Shown here: piece after piece, positions 1-5,015 of the stretch
Layout of the letters: the number at the start of each line of letters is the position of its first letter
Position numbering within the stretch: position 1 is the stretch's first letter
Source of the DNA: Ktedonobacter racemifer
GTDB lineage: Bacteria > Chloroflexota > DTOL01 > JACQYG01
DNA: 5,015 bases
Direction of reading: 5' to 3'
Assembly: GCA_020723545.1 (NCBI GenBank)
Contig: DYIS01000208.1
Coordinates: 1-5,015, forward strand
The notes under the pieces: model-generated
The model's database searches: none
What the model was told of the DNA's origin: nothing
Seen by the model: the letters and a program-made list of their open reading frames with translations, nothing else
Made by a program: the position numbers and the translations under genes

Positions 1-1
1 C

Positions 2-73
2 AAAGCCTACCGTACACGCTTGTCATATCGTAACCAGTCCCCTACTCTACCGGTTCAACTGCGTAACTCCTAA
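2..73 (+). other. Possible 3' tail of an unidentified upstream gene
   Basis: An open + strand frame enters from the left edge and stops at TAA 71-73, reading KAYRTRLSYRNQSPTLPVQL then RNS. It ends 10 bases before a terminator-like hairpin, which is where the end of a gene would be expected. I recognise no family in these 23 residues. Another + frame is also open, from position 3 to a TAA at 120-122, so the choice of frame is not secure, and an open run this short can arise by chance. The stretch 1-83 otherwise shows nothing I can name: no tRNA fold and no convincing promoter. Confidence 0.17.
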
Positions 74-83
74 CCTAGTAAAG

Positions 84-117
84 AAAGCGGTCAACTGTTA
101 TCCAGTTGACCGCTTTT
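84..117 (+). terminator. Hairpin with T-run, probable rho-independent terminator, just upstream of recF
   Basis: AAAGCGGTCAACTG (84-97) and CAGTTGACCGCTTT (103-116) are perfect reverse complements. They form a 14-bp stem with a 5-base loop, TTATC. On the + strand the stem ends in TTTT (114-117). On the - strand it is followed by TTTCTTTAC, so it could stop transcription both ways. The likely role is to end transcription of a + strand gene lying left of the window. Only 12 bases separate it from the recF ATG, so it could also sit in the recF leader and reduce recF expression. The stem is seen directly; termination is inferred. Confidence 0.62.
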
Positions 118-129
118 GGTAAATGCGAG

Positions 130-1407
130 ATGTATTGCCAACATATCAGCCTGGCCAATTTCCGCAACTACGTGCGTCTGGAACTGGACCTGCCACCGGG
201 CCTCTCCCTCTTCATTGGTGGCAATGCCCAGGGGAAGAGCAATCTGTTGGAGGCAGTCTATTACCTTGCCACGGCCAAGTCGTACCGCGCCACAGCAGAG
301 AGAGAGGTGATCAATTGGCTGGCTATGGCCGAAACCCAGCCCTTTGCCAGAGTGGCCGGAAGGGTGCATCGAGAGGGCTCCGTGCTGGACATCGAGATCG
401 TCCTGGTGGGACGCCAGGATACAGCGGCCCCGGAAGAGTCCTCCCACTGGGAGCGGCCAGGCGAATTCAATAACCACGACCTCTCGGTTCAAAAGAGATT
501 CAAGGTCAACGGCATGGCCAAGCGGGCGGTGGAAATCCCGGGCCTGGTCAACGCGGTCATGTTTTGCCCACCCGATCTGGAGATCGTCAATGGAGCCCCG
601 GCCTTCCGCCGCCGGTATCTCGACGTTACCCTGTCGCAGATCGACAGTCGTTATTGCCGATGCTTACAGAGGTACAATAAGATCCTGGTGCAACGCAACC
701 ACCTGTTGCGTCGCCTGCGCGACCGGCCAGGCGGCCTGGATCAGTTGGTCTTCTGGAACCGCGAACTGGTGGCCAGCGGGGCCTACCTGGCTTTGGCCCG
801 GGACAAGACGGTTCGTGCCCTGGACGAGTACGCTCAAGAGATCCACGGGCAACTGACCGGCAAAGCCGAACGGCTGCGGATGACGTACGATTCCAGCGTG
901 GGGTGGAATAGAGGCCAGCTTAGCCTCCCCATCCTGGAAACCAGCCAGGCTGCCGCCGAAGCTGAGCTTGAGGCGCATATCGCCAGCGCATTCGCGGCCC
1001 AGCTCCAGCGTCAGCAGAAAAAGGAGCTATTGCTGGGGATGTCGTTGGTGGGGCCCCATCGCGACGACCTGATCTTCCGGGTCAACGGCGTGGACATGAA
1101 CGTCTATGGCTCCCGAGGCCAGCAGCGCACCGTAGCGCTCTCACTGAGACTGGCCCAGCTACGCTTGATGGAGGATGTCGCCCAGGGAAAGCCGCTTCTT
1201 CTGCTTGACGATGTGCTCTCGGAACTGGACGAGCCTCGGCGGCACTGGCTCCGGGAGGCCTTAGACAATGGCCATCAGGTGCTCATCACCGCCACGGATA
1301 CCAGCCATTTCCCCGCAGATTTTCTGGCCAAGACCAGCGTCTTCACGATTCAAGAGGGGGCGATCGTGCCCCTGGAGGCCGTAGGCCTTCGAGGACATCA
1401 CGTCTAG
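130..1407 (+). CDS. recF: DNA replication and repair protein RecF
   Basis: RecF is a cytoplasmic SMC/ABC-type ATPase. It binds gapped or single-stranded DNA and, with RecO and RecR, helps load RecA at stalled forks and gaps. The 425-residue product shows Walker A GGNAQGKS (30-37), the RecF pattern FCPPDL...RRRYLD (145-165), GPHRDD (308-313), the ABC signature SRGQQR (328-333), Walker B LLLLDD ending at D360-D361, and the D-loop SELD (364-367). ATG 130 is chosen because MYCQHISLANFRNY matches the usual RecF opening; an upstream TTG at 106 in the same frame would lie inside the hairpin stem. No strong Shine-Dalgarno is visible, only GCGAG directly before the ATG. The protein is longer than the roughly 360-370 residues of E. 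coli and B. subtilis RecF. A hydrophilic insert at about 94-121 accounts for part of this. No dnaA, dnaN or gyrB is visible beside it. It converges on tpiA. Confidence 0.96.
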   Translation: MYCQHISLANFRNYVRLELDLPPGLSLFIGGNAQGKSNLLEAVYYLATAKSYRATAEREVINWLAMAETQPFARVAGRVHREGSVLDIEIVLVGRQDTAAPEESSHWERPGEFNNHDLSVQKRFKVNGMAKRAVEIPGLVNAVMFCPPDLEIVNGAPAFRRRYLDVTLSQIDSRYCRCLQRYNKILVQRNHLLRRLRDRPGGLDQLVFWNRELVASGAYLALARDKTVRALDEYAQEIHGQLTGKAERLRMTYDSSVGWNRGQLSLPILETSQAAAEAELEAHIASAFAAQLQRQQKKELLLGMSLVGPHRDDLIFRVNGVDMNVYGSRGQQRTVALSLRLAQLRLMEDVAQGKPLLLLDDVLSELDEPRRHWLREALDNGHQVLITATDTSHFPADFLAKTSVFTIQEGAIVPLEAVGLRGHHV

Positions 1408-1485
1408 GTCGCCGGCCGCCGGAGGGCTCAAGGAAGGCATAGGGCCTGGGTGCAGCCGTTGGTAAACCCCGGAGCGGTTATGAAC

Positions 1486-1511
1486 TCCACATGGGCCACC
1501 AGTGATGTGGA
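1486..1511. other. Weak hairpin in the gap between convergent recF and tpiA
   Basis: TCCACAT (1486-1492) and ATGTGGA (1505-1511) are perfect reverse complements, giving a 7-bp stem with a 12-base loop. It lies between the two 3' ends, 14 bases beyond the tpiA stop codon on the - strand. Neither strand has a T-run after it, so it is not a typical rho-independent terminator. It could mark the end of the tpiA transcript or be a chance pairing. The rest of the 118-base gap (1408-1525) holds only short G+C-rich self-complementary pieces such as CCGGCCGCCGG at its left end. Confidence 0.25.
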
Positions 1512-1525
1512 ACGACAGTGCGAGC

Positions 1526-2308
1526 CTAGCGAGAGACGGTTCCCGCGCCCTTGATCTGAGCTGTCTGCTCGACTATGCGCAGGAACTCCTCGGCCTTCAG
1601 GCTGGCACCTCCCACCAGGGCGCCGTCGATCTCCGGCTGGCGTATGAACTCCGCGATGTTGGTCGCCGTCACGCTGCCTCCGTATTGGATGCGCAGGCCC
1701 TGGGCGGTTTGGCGGTCATATAGGCCGGCCACGGTGGCCCGGATGAGACCTATAACCGCGTTGGCCCCCTGGCCGGTGGCCGCCTTGCCGGTGCCGATGG
1801 CCCAGATGGGCTCGTAGGCGAAGACGACGTTCTTGACGTCGTCCGGCGAGAGGCCCTGCAGGGCGGCCTTCACCTGCAGGCGCACCACGGAGTTGGTGAG
1901 GCCCTCCTCGTTCTGGGCCAGGGACTCGCCTACACAGATTATGGGCACCAGCTTGTGACTGACCGCCGCCTGGACCTTCCTGTTCACCAACTCATCGGTC
2001 TCGCCGAAGTGCTGGCGCCGCTCAGAGTGGCCCAGGATCACGTAGTGGCACAGCCCAGCCAACATGACCGGGGAGATCTCCCCGGTATACGCACCCCTTT
2101 CCTGAAAATACATGTTCTGGGCTCCCAGCCGCACCGAGGTGCCAGCGATCTTGTCACCCACTGCTTGCAGCGACACGAAGGGCGGGCAGAGCACCTTTTC
2201 CACGCCCTTAATGCCATCCAGGGGGCTCAACATCCCGTCCACCAGGGCCAGGGCCTCCGGGATGTTGGTATTCATTTTCCAGTTGCCGGCGATGATCGGG
2301 ACTCGCAT
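1526..2308 (-). CDS. tpiA: Triosephosphate isomerase
   Basis: This cytoplasmic enzyme interconverts dihydroxyacetone phosphate and glyceraldehyde 3-phosphate in glycolysis and gluconeogenesis. The 260-residue product is close to the usual length of about 250 and has the complete active site: GNWKMN (8-13, with substrate-binding N9 and K11), the electrophilic histidine H94 in ILGHSERR (91-98), the catalytic base E166 in AYEPIWAIGTG (164-174, leading into mobile loop 6), YGGSV (209-213) and LVGGASL (231-237). The (beta/alpha)8 barrel appears intact. The ATG at 2308 is supported by AGGAG seven bases upstream and by the standard MRVPIIAGNWKMN opening. The frame stays open upstream into pgk sequence, but that extension is not family-like. 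The gene follows pgk on the same strand after 110 bases, so co-transcription is likely, and its 3' end faces recF. Confidence 0.97.
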   Translation of the reverse strand: MRVPIIAGNWKMNTNIPEALALVDGMLSPLDGIKGVEKVLCPPFVSLQAVGDKIAGTSVRLGAQNMYFQERGAYTGEISPVMLAGLCHYVILGHSERRQHFGETDELVNRKVQAAVSHKLVPIICVGESLAQNEEGLTNSVVRLQVKAALQGLSPDDVKNVVFAYEPIWAIGTGKAATGQGANAVIGLIRATVAGLYDRQTAQGLRIQYGGSVTATNIAEFIRQPEIDGALVGGASLKAEEFLRIVEQTAQIKGAGTVSR

Positions 2309-2315
2309 TGCTCTT

Positions 2316-2320
2316 CTCCT
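2316..2320 (-). promoter_or_regulatory. Ribosome binding site of tpiA
   Basis: On the - strand AGGAG lies seven bases before the ATG at 2308. It matches the 16S anti-Shine-Dalgarno well and fixes the start at MRVPIIAGNWKMN rather than further upstream. Confidence 0.75.
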
Positions 2321-2362
2321 GATAGTCAGTTGCTGGGCCCAGGCATGGCGCTTGCGCAATGA

Positions 2363-2386
2363 TGGGGGAAGGAGTCCCTTCCCCCA
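2363..2386. repeat. Perfect 10-bp inverted repeat between pgk and tpiA
   Basis: TGGGGGAAGG (2363-2372) and CCTTCCCCCA (2377-2386) are exact reverse complements around a 4-base loop, AGTC. They form a very stable hairpin in the 110-base gap (2309-2418) between pgk and tpiA. On the transcribed - strand the bases after the stem are ATCATTGCGC, with no T-run, so it does not look like an intrinsic terminator. A role in protecting the 3' end of pgk mRNA, in transcript processing, or in setting the pgk to tpiA ratio would fit, but this is inference. The rest of the gap shows only the tpiA ribosome binding site. Confidence 0.6.
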
Positions 2387-2418
2387 CCCGTGGGCGGCGC
2401 ACTTGATCAAAGGCTGGC

Positions 2419-3606
2419 CTATTTGCCGTTCAAGGCTGCAACCCCCGGCAGGACCTTTCCCTCCAGGAACTCCAGGGAAGCTCCCCCGCCAGTGGAGATG
2501 TGGGTCATGCGGTCCGCCAGACCCAGGCTCTCCGCTGCGGCTGCCGAGTCGCCTCCGCCGATGATGGTGACGGCGTCGCTGGCGGCCAGCATCTGAGCCA
2601 CCGCCCGGGTACCTTGGGCAAATCGGGGAAATTCGAAGACGCCCATGGGGCCATTCCACACCACCGTCTTGCAGCCGGCCAGCATCCCTCTAAATAGCTC
2701 GATGGTCTTGGGGCCGATGTCCAGGATGCGCCAGTCCGCCGGCACGGCTTCCGCCGACACCACCTTGCTTTCAGCCTCAGCCGCAAACCGGTCTCCCACC
2801 ACCACATCTACCGGCAAGCCCAGCTTGATCCCACGCTCCTGGGCCCTAGACCGTATGGCCACAGCCACCTCCAAACGGTCGTTCTCCACCAGCGATTGCC
2901 CCACCTCGTATCCCTGAGCCTTCAGGAAGGTATTGGCCATGCCCCCACCGATGAGCAGCACGTTTACTTTGGAGACCAGGTTGTCCAGGACCTTGATCTT
3001 ATCCGACACCTTGGCTCCGCCGATAATGGCCGCAAAGGGCCTGGCTGGATTCTCCATGGCCCGGCCCAGATAGTCGATCTCCTTTTCCATTAAGAAACCC
3101 GCCACCGAGGGGAGATAGTGAGTGACCCCTTCGGTGGAAGCATGGGCCCGATGTGCCGTCCCGAAGGCATCGTTAACGAACACTTCCGCCAGGGAAGCCA
3201 GGGCCCGGGCGAAGGCCGGGTCATTGGCCTCCTCCTCGGGATGGAAGCGCAGGTTCTCCAGCAGCAAGACCTGGCCATTCTCCAGAGAAAAGGCTGCCCT
3301 GGTCACCGCCTCGCCGATGCAGTCATCCATCTTGAAGACTGGCACGCCCAAAAGCTCCGACAGCCGCTGGCCCACCGATCCCAAACGTAACCCCTCCACC
3401 ACCTTGCCATCAGGGCGGCCCAGGTGAGAACAGAGGATCACCCGGGCACCTTGTGCCCTTAAATAACTGATCGTAGGCAGCGCCGCGACGATACGGGTGT
3501 CGTCGGCGATGGCGCCGGTGGCCTTATCCAGAGGGACGTTAAAGTCCACCCGCACCAGGACCCGCCTGGCATGGACATCGACGTCCCTCACTGTCTTCTT
3601 GTTCAT
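2419..3606 (-). CDS. pgk: Phosphoglycerate kinase
   Basis: This cytoplasmic enzyme transfers phosphate between 1,3-bisphosphoglycerate and ADP, making ATP and 3-phosphoglycerate in glycolysis, and runs in reverse in gluconeogenesis or carbon fixation. The product has 395 residues, normal for bacteria. N-terminal domain motifs that bind the phosphoglycerate are RVDFNVP (19-25), DDTRI (35-39), SHLGRP (60-65), ENLRFHPEE (117-125) and GTAHRAHAS (149-157). C-terminal nucleotide-domain motifs are IIGGAKVSDKI (194-204), GGGMANTFL (220-228), WNGPMGVFE (317-325), GGGDSAAA (350-357) and STGGGASLEFL (371-381). All key motifs are intact. ATG 3606 is preferred because GGAGGGG lies just upstream. An in-frame ATG at 3621 would add MLEGK but would place that site inside the gene. 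A heptamer repeat array precedes it and tpiA follows on the same strand. No gapA, the common third partner, is seen. Confidence 0.97.
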   Translation of the reverse strand: MNKKTVRDVDVHARRVLVRVDFNVPLDKATGAIADDTRIVAALPTISYLRAQGARVILCSHLGRPDGKVVEGLRLGSVGQRLSELLGVPVFKMDDCIGEAVTRAAFSLENGQVLLLENLRFHPEEEANDPAFARALASLAEVFVNDAFGTAHRAHASTEGVTHYLPSVAGFLMEKEIDYLGRAMENPARPFAAIIGGAKVSDKIKVLDNLVSKVNVLLIGGGMANTFLKAQGYEVGQSLVENDRLEVAVAIRSRAQERGIKLGLPVDVVVGDRFAAEAESKVVSAEAVPADWRILDIGPKTIELFRGMLAGCKTVVWNGPMGVFEFPRFAQGTRAVAQMLAASDAVTIIGGGDSAAAAESLGLADRMTHISTGGGASLEFLEGKVLPGVAALNGK

Positions 3607-3609
3607 CTT

Positions 3610-3616
3610 CCCCTCC
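3610..3616 (-). promoter_or_regulatory. Ribosome binding site of pgk
   Basis: On the - strand GGAGGGG lies immediately before the ATG at 3606, with the GGAGG core five bases from the start codon. It decides between that ATG and the in-frame ATG at 3621. Confidence 0.75.
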
Positions 3617-3626
3617 AGCATCCCAC

Positions 3627-3698
3627 CTTCGATTTTCGATTTCAGATTGCCGATTTTCGATTGCCCCTCAATCCAAAGTCGCAAATCGAAAATCTAGC
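3627..3698. repeat. Inverted array of degenerate 7-base repeats between the glycan transferase gene and pgk
   Basis: Read on the - strand, 3661 to 3627 divides exactly into five heptamers: ATCGAAA, ATCGGCA, ATCTGAA, ATCGAAA, ATCGAAG. On the + strand, 3671-3698 divides into four: ATCCAAA, GTCGCAA, ATCGAAA, ATCTAGC. The two arms point towards each other across a 9-base centre. GATTTTCGATT occurs directly at 3631-3641 and 3652-3662, 21 bases (three units) apart, and inverted at 3684-3694. The outer arms 3631-3642 and 3683-3694 pair perfectly over 12 bp. The array fills almost all of the 93-base gap (3607-3699) and is much richer in A+T than its surroundings. It resembles the short tandem heptanucleotide repeats known from cyanobacteria and, from memory, Chloroflexota. 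Its function is unknown; as RNA it could fold into a long hairpin between the two genes. Confidence 0.75.
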
Positions 3699-3699
3699 G

Positions 3700-5015
3700 C
3701 TAGTACGCGCCGGTGCCGAAGATCACCGTGGGGATGGTGCGCAACAGGATCCTGAAGTCCAACCCCAAAGACCAATTCTCGATGTAGTATATATCCAGCA
3801 TCACCATCTCGTCGAAGGGCAAAAGGCTCCGGCCCATGACCTGCCACAGGCAGGTCAAGCCCGGCGCCACCTCCAGCCGCTTCCGGTGCCAGTCCTCGTA
3901 GCGCTCCACCTCTGAGGGCAATGGCGGCCTAGGGCCCACCAGGCTCATCTCCCCGCGCAGTATGTTGTAGAGCTGGGGCAGCTCGTCGATGCTGGTGCGG
4001 CGAATGAGCCTCCCCACCCGTGTCAGCCGGGGGTCATTGCGCATCTTAAAGGTTATCCCCCGGGTCTCATTGAAGTCGGTGAGCTGCTCCGCCTGTTCCT
4101 CAGCCCCTTGCCACATGGACCGAAACTTGTAACACGTGAATGCCCGGCCTTCCTTGCCCACGCGCCTCTGGCGGAAGAGAACCGGGCCCGGCGACTCCAG
4201 CCGGATGGCAATGGCCACCAGCAGTATGAGCGGCGCCAGGAAGAGCAGGCCAAAGGCGGATGCCGTGACGTCTATGGCACGCTTGACCAGAAGGCTAGTG
4301 CCACGTATGGACACCTCGCGGATGCCGATGAGCGGGATCCCGTTGATCTCGTCGATGTCAACCTGGCTCAGGCTCATCTGCAGCAGGTCGGGCACGAAGC
4401 GAAAGCGAACCCCTTGCTTCTGGCATTGATCCATTATGGCCAGTATCTTACGGTGGGACATCCAGGGCAGGGTGATGATGACATCGTCTACCTCCTCCGT
4501 CTCCAGGATGCGTGCCACCTCGGCCGTGGTGCCCAGGGCCTTGAACCGGCCGATGTCGGTCCGTTTCTGTGGATCGTCGTCCAGAAAGCCGATCACCTGG
4601 TAGCCAAGCTCTGGCTGGGCCACCAGGTTTTGCATAATCGTCCGCCCCACCCTCCCCGCGCCCACGATCAGGCAACGCTCCACCCCTATACCCCGCTTGC
4701 GCAGATGGGCCTGGACGAAGCCCACCACCGAACGCGAGAAACCCAGGAAGACAGTGATCAGAAGCCAGGAATAGGCAAACATCAGGCGGGAGAAATAATA
4801 GGGGCGAAGGCCGAAGTAGAGCACGACTAAGATGGCGATGCCAATAGTGGTGCCTTTGAAGAGGTCGTAGACCTGATTAAACCAGGAAACGCCACGGGGC
4901 CGGCGGTAGAGCCCCTCAAAACCGAAAACGGCAAGTAAGATGACCGTGAGTACCAGGCCCACCGGCAGGTAGGCCCGCACCGGGGCGTAGCTGAAGCCTT
5001 CGACCTTGCCTCCCC
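3700..5015 (-). CDS. Polyprenyl glycosylphosphotransferase (undecaprenyl-phosphate sugar transferase), start missing
   Basis: This membrane enzyme moves a sugar phosphate from a nucleotide sugar to undecaprenyl phosphate, the first step in building exopolysaccharide, capsule or O-antigen units. The visible 438 codons (numbered from 5013) show hydrophobic segments at about 17-34, 58-70 and 82-96, then a Rossmann-like domain with CLIVGAGRVG (115-124). A hydrophobic segment (about 251-271) leads the catalytic bacterial sugar transferase domain. That domain has KFRSM (297-301), DELPQL (344-349, with the Asp-Glu catalytic dyad), GEMSLVGPRP (355-364), GLTCLWQV (386-393) and YYIENWSL (410-417). This is the long WbaP/CpsE-like layout. 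A GTG at 4980 could be read as a start, but the frame stays open to the window edge (GGKVEGFSYAP) and the family has more N-terminal membrane helices, so the true start is probably outside. The sugar donor cannot be read from sequence. It lies 93 bases upstream of pgk on the same strand. Confidence 0.93.
   Translation of the reverse strand, partial: GGKVEGFSYAPVRAYLPVGLVLTVILLAVFGFEGLYRRPRGVSWFNQVYDLFKGTTIGIAILVVLYFGLRPYYFSRLMFAYSWLLITVFLGFSRSVVGFVQAHLRKRGIGVERCLIVGAGRVGRTIMQNLVAQPELGYQVIGFLDDDPQKRTDIGRFKALGTTAEVARILETEEVDDVIITLPWMSHRKILAIMDQCQKQGVRFRFVPDLLQMSLSQVDIDEINGIPLIGIREVSIRGTSLLVKRAIDVTASAFGLLFLAPLILLVAIAIRLESPGPVLFRQRRVGKEGRAFTCYKFRSMWQGAEEQAEQLTDFNETRGITFKMRNDPRLTRVGRLIRRTSIDELPQLYNILRGEMSLVGPRPPLPSEVERYEDWHRKRLEVAPGLTCLWQVMGRSLLPFDEMVMLDIYYIENWSLGLDFRILLRTIPTVIFGTGAY

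Noticed and set aside
20..48. Promoter-like TTGTCA, 17 bases, TACTCT upstream of recF
   Set aside because: The first box matches TTGACA at five of six positions, but the second matches TATAAT at only three. It lies before the terminator-like hairpin and may overlap the end of an upstream gene, so I do not list it as a promoter.
40..83. tRNA 3' end suggested by GGTTCAACT
   Set aside because: The five bases on either side of the TTCAA-like loop do not pair as a T-stem, and there is no acceptor stem or CCA.
98..106. TTATCCAGT as a DnaA box near recF
   Set aside because: It is a single imperfect match to TTATCCACA lying in the loop and stem of the hairpin. There are no further boxes or A+T-rich unwinding region nearby, and no dnaA or dnaN is visible, so there is no support for an origin.
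1955..2564. Open + strand frames opposite tpiA and the pgk-tpiA gap
   Set aside because: They overlap well-identified - strand genes, resemble no family, and are expected by chance in G+C-rich coding DNA.
2309..2659. N-terminal extension of TpiA in the same frame, giving 377 residues
   Set aside because: The added residues overlap pgk in another frame and resemble no protein. The family start and a good ribosome binding site are both at 2308.
3627..3698. CRISPR array
   Set aside because: The units are 7 bases long and contiguous, with no spacers and inverted halves, so this is a short tandem repeat and not a CRISPR.
4108..4830. Long + strand open frame of about 240 codons opposite the sugar transferase gene
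   Set aside because: It is a mirror of a G+C-rich gene on the opposite strand. The - strand frame carries every family motif, and the + frame has no recognisable domain or good ribosome binding site.

Overview
This G+C-rich bacterial window carries four genes: one on the + strand (recF) and three on the - strand (a polyprenyl glycosylphosphotransferase, pgk and tpiA, in transcription order). The RecF N-terminus (opening MYCQHISLANFRNY, Walker A GGNAQGKS, then YYLATAKS and VINWLA) resembles RecF proteins I associate with Chloroflexota, especially the Anaerolineae lineage. The ATC(C/G)AAA-type heptamer repeat at 3627-3698 is compatible with that. The assignment rests on recalled family resemblance, not on a search.

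Layout. Positions 1-83 hold no gene I can identify; an unrecognised + strand gene may end there. A perfect 14-bp hairpin followed by TTTT (84-117) looks like a rho-independent terminator and ends 12 bases before the recF start. recF (130-1407) encodes a complete 425-residue DNA-gap repair ATPase. A 118-base gap (1408-1525) separates it from the convergent tpiA and contains only a weak hairpin. On the - strand, reading right to left: a membrane sugar-phosphate transferase whose start lies beyond the right edge (3700-5015), a 93-base gap filled by an inverted array of 7-base repeats, pgk (2419-3606, 395 residues), a 110-base gap with a perfect 10-bp hairpin, and tpiA (1526-2308, 260 residues).

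How the genes relate. pgk and tpiA encode phosphoglycerate kinase and triosephosphate isomerase, two enzymes of the triose part of glycolysis/gluconeogenesis. They are often neighbours and here are probably co-transcribed; both have good Shine-Dalgarno sites. The upstream transferase starts assembly of a lipid-linked surface glycan (exopolysaccharide, capsule or O-antigen type). It may only be a positional neighbour, since the repeat array lies between it and pgk. recF is functionally separate and faces the metabolic genes tail to tail.

I found no CRISPR array, tRNA, rRNA, insertion sequence or defence system. All four genes are ordinary, recognisable families, so I do not think this window contains an undescribed system. 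The most interesting non-coding features are the heptamer array and the hairpin set tightly against the recF start.
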